Shown here: in pieces, positions 61,859-64,000 of the stretch | How positions within the stretch are numbered: position 1 is the stretch's first letter | Layout: each line of letters begins with the position of its first letter | Translations under genes and position numbers: made by a program | Assembly: GCF_020091405.1 (NCBI RefSeq) | Contig: NZ_CP081903.1 | Span: 3,348,501 to 3,412,500 of the forward strand | Direction: 5' to 3' | DNA from: Bacteroides cellulosilyticus | Lineage (GTDB): Bacteria; Bacteroidota; Bacteroidia; Bacteroidales; Bacteroidaceae | Length of the DNA stretch: 64,000 nt | Notes under the pieces: generated by a model | What the model was told of the DNA's origin: nothing | The model's input: the letters and a program-made list of their open reading frames with translations, nothing else | The model's database searches: none

Positions 61859-64000
61859 ATGAAAAATAATCATTCATTTAATGCATTATGCCTTAAATAT
61901 ACCTTAAATATAAAACTTCCTTTACCTATGAGGATAAGTCTGATACTACTTTTTGCTGTTGTATTACAGCTTCCCGCCGAGAATGGGTATGCCCAGCGCA
62001 CCCGAATGCCTTTTTCTATGGAGAATGTTTCTGTAGAGCAAGTGTTGAATAAAATAGAGGAAAACTCCGATTATGTATTCCTTTATAATGATAAGACGAT
62101 TCAGACGGATCGTATAGTTTCGGTAAAAAATAAATCCGGGAAAATTATAGATGTGCTGAATGATGTCTTCCGTGGAACCAATGTTACGTATACGGTCATG
62201 GACAAACAAATCATTCTGTCTACCAAACAGGTTGCCCAACAGGAACCTCAGATAAAAGTGACCGGTGTGGTGAAAGATGCAACCGGAGAACCGTTGATCG
62301 GTGTGAATGTCAAAGTGAAAAATGCTCCTACCGGTGCCATTACGGATTTGGATGGTCAGTTCAGTCTGATAGTAAATAAAGGTGATGTACTGGAAATTTC
62401 TTATGTGGGATATACTACACAGAATGTAACCATAGTTAATGATCAGACCTTGAATGTTTTGCTGCAAGAAGATGCACAGAAGCTGAATGAAGTGGTTGTT
62501 ACAGCTCTTGGTATAAAACGTGCAGAGAAAGCATTGAGCTATAATGTACAAAAGGTTGATCAGGATGAACTTGTAAAAGTGAAAGATGCCAACTTTGTTA
62601 ATTCCCTGAATGGTAAAATTGCCGGTGTAAGCATCAATAAAAGTGCCAGTGGTGTAGGTGGTGCTACCCGCGTGGTGATGCGTGGCGCAAAGTCAATCGA
62701 AGGTGATAATAATGCTTTGTATGTGGTGGACGGTATTCCTTTGTTCAACACCAATATGGGGAATACGGATAGCGGCATTATGGGTGAAGGCAAAGCCGGC
62801 ACTGAAGGCATTGCGGATTTTAACCCTGAAGATATTGAAAGCCTTTCTGTACTGAGTGGCCCTTCGGCTGCGGCTCTATATGGTAGTAGTGCCGCCAATG
62901 GTGTGATCCTGATTACTACAAAGAAAGGTAAGGAAGGTAAACTGCAGATTTCTGTCTCTTCTTCTACCGAATTCAGCAAGGCATATATGACTCCGGAATT
63001 TCAGAATACGTATGGAAACAAGAAGGATGCGTATGATAGCTGGGGAGAAAAACTGGCAACTCCGTCAAACTACGACCCGAAGAATGATTTCTTCAATACA
63101 GGTACCAACTTCATCAATTCATTGACATTGACTACGGGTACAAAACAGAACCAGACATTCGCTTCTATTTCGTCTACCAATTCTAAAGGTATCGTGCCTA
63201 ATAACGCTTATGACCGTCTGAACTTTACCATTCGCAACACCGCTACCTTCTTGAATGATAAGTTGCAGCTTGATCTTGGAGCATCTTATGTGAAGCAGAA
63301 AGATAGAAATATGGTTTCGCAAGGCCAGTATTGGAATCCGGTGATGGCTGCTTATCTGTTCCCGCGTGGTGAGAGTTTTGAAGCGATTAAAACATTTGAA
63401 ACCTACAATGACGGGCGTAAGATTCCTCAGCAGAATTGGCCTGTAGCAGATCCGGTTTATGCTTCTCAAAACCCTTATTGGACGGCCTATCGTAATGTGG
63501 CTACCAATGAAAAGAGCCGTTATATGTTCAATGTAGGATTGACTTATAATATAACCGATTGGTTGAATGCCGCTGCCCGTTTTAGAATGGATGATACTCA
63601 GGTGCTGTTTGAACGTAAGATTTTCGCTACTTCCGATCAGAAATTTGCAGAAGGTAAGAAAGGACATTACGGATACAGCAATTATAACGATCGTCAGGAA
63701 TATGCTGACTTTATGGTGAATATCAACAAACGTATCAAGGACTTCAGTCTTTCTGCCAACTTGGGTTGGAGTTATTCCAATTATTGGTTGTTAGAGAGAG
63801 GGTATAAGGGTACTTTGCTTGGTGTAACCAACGATTTTAATGCTGTCAATATAGATCCCGCCAACGGTCGTATTTCTGAAAAGGGAGGTGATAGCCGTGT
63901 GCGTAATCATGCTGTTTTTGCCAATGTGGAATTAGGCTGGAAGAGTATGCTCTATCTGACGCTGACCGGACGTAATGACTGGAATTCTCGCCTCGTAAAC
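61859..64000 (+). CDS. SusC/RagA TonB-dependent transporter, second PUL (cut by window end)
   Basis: The first 714 codons of a SusC-type protein; the frame is open to the last base. Start ATG 61859 gives MKNNHSFNALCLKY and a late signal peptide (MRISLILLFAVVLQL...GYAQ), a usual Bacteroides layout; ATG 61928 is the alternative. STN domain about 47-118, carboxypeptidase-D-like domain about 130-210, plug with VVVTALGIKRAEKALSYNV, VVDGIPLFN and GPSAAALYGSSAANGVILITTKKG, then the barrel. The plug is very similar to that of the SusC at 29878, so the two loci may handle related glycans. Confidence 0.95.
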   Translation, partial: MKNNHSFNALCLKYTLNIKLPLPMRISLILLFAVVLQLPAENGYAQRTRMPFSMENVSVEQVLNKIEENSDYVFLYNDKTIQTDRIVSVKNKSGKIIDVLNDVFRGTNVTYTVMDKQIILSTKQVAQQEPQIKVTGVVKDATGEPLIGVNVKVKNAPTGAITDLDGQFSLIVNKGDVLEISYVGYTTQNVTIVNDQTLNVLLQEDAQKLNEVVVTALGIKRAEKALSYNVQKVDQDELVKVKDANFVNSLNGKIAGVSINKSASGVGGATRVVMRGAKSIEGDNNALYVVDGIPLFNTNMGNTDSGIMGEGKAGTEGIADFNPEDIESLSVLSGPSAAALYGSSAANGVILITTKKGKEGKLQISVSSSTEFSKAYMTPEFQNTYGNKKDAYDSWGEKLATPSNYDPKNDFFNTGTNFINSLTLTTGTKQNQTFASISSTNSKGIVPNNAYDRLNFTIRNTATFLNDKLQLDLGASYVKQKDRNMVSQGQYWNPVMAAYLFPRGESFEAIKTFETYNDGRKIPQQNWPVADPVYASQNPYWTAYRNVATNEKSRYMFNVGLTYNITDWLNAAARFRMDDTQVLFERKIFATSDQKFAEGKKGHYGYSNYNDRQEYADFMVNINKRIKDFSLSANLGWSYSNYWLLERGYKGTLLGVTNDFNAVNIDPANGRISEKGGDSRVRNHAVFANVELGWKSMLYLTLTGRNDWNSRLVN

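Overview
The window is chromosomal DNA from a gut Bacteroides (family Bacteroidaceae). The signs are SusC/SusD pairs with ECF-sigma/FecR regulators, GH92, GH97 and GH18 lipoproteins, and a fused NfnB/GltD-type flavoprotein. The BT4734/DUF4248/HU/amidase/smalltalk cassette and repeated promoters of the Bacteroides type (TTTG, about 20 bp, TAnnTTTG) agree with this. The species cannot be fixed from sequence alone. I saw no rRNA, tRNA, CRISPR array or insertion-sequence transposase.

Layout. (1) 1-23,400 is mostly core genome: a rhamnogalacturonan acetylesterase, a Crp/Fnr regulator, MarC, a two-gene LysO exporter behind a long leader holding a Cys-rich mini-ORF, and a rhomboid protease. Then come a glycogen operon (debranching enzyme, GT4, GH57), a DUF4270 lipoprotein with a half-length glycogen synthase, panC-panD, the NfnB/GltD flavoprotein, an AAA ATPase, serS, rplU-rpmA, and a HAD phosphatase fused to DUF3667. 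(2) 23,484-44,031 is a polysaccharide utilisation locus (PUL) that looks built for high-mannose N-glycans: three GH92 mannosidases, ECF sigma and FecR, SusC, SusD, a GH18-like protein without the catalytic pair, a DUF1735/LamG protein, an active-looking GH18 endo-beta-N-acetylglucosaminidase, an unknown lipoprotein and a GH97 alpha-glucosidase. (3) 44,032-50,216 is accessory DNA: nested inverted repeats, a MITE-like element whose right end recurs at base 1, a BT4734-type primase/helicase-like protein with REP-like repeats inside it, DUF4248, an Rpn-type nuclease, a HU-like protein, an amidase and a smalltalk peptide. (4) 50,238-58,062 is an RHS module: two very large RHS proteins, a variable C-terminal tip, a small membrane protein, then a second cassette with a 72-bp remnant of a toxin tail and a diverged second copy of the small membrane protein. 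(5) 58,244-64,000 holds an AAA/PD-(D/E)XK protein and the start of a second PUL (ECF sigma, FecR, SusC) that runs off the edge.

How the genes work together. In the main PUL, the STN domain of SusC should signal glycan capture to FecR, which releases the ECF sigma. The GH18 enzyme would cut N-glycans at the cell surface, SusCD and the two or three binding lipoproteins would capture and import the glycan, and GH92 and GH97 enzymes would trim mannose and glucose. The strongest candidate for something new is the RHS tip with its two membrane-protein cassettes and matching terminators. The Cys-rich leader before LysO and the GH92 paralogue with Gln in place of the catalytic Glu follow.
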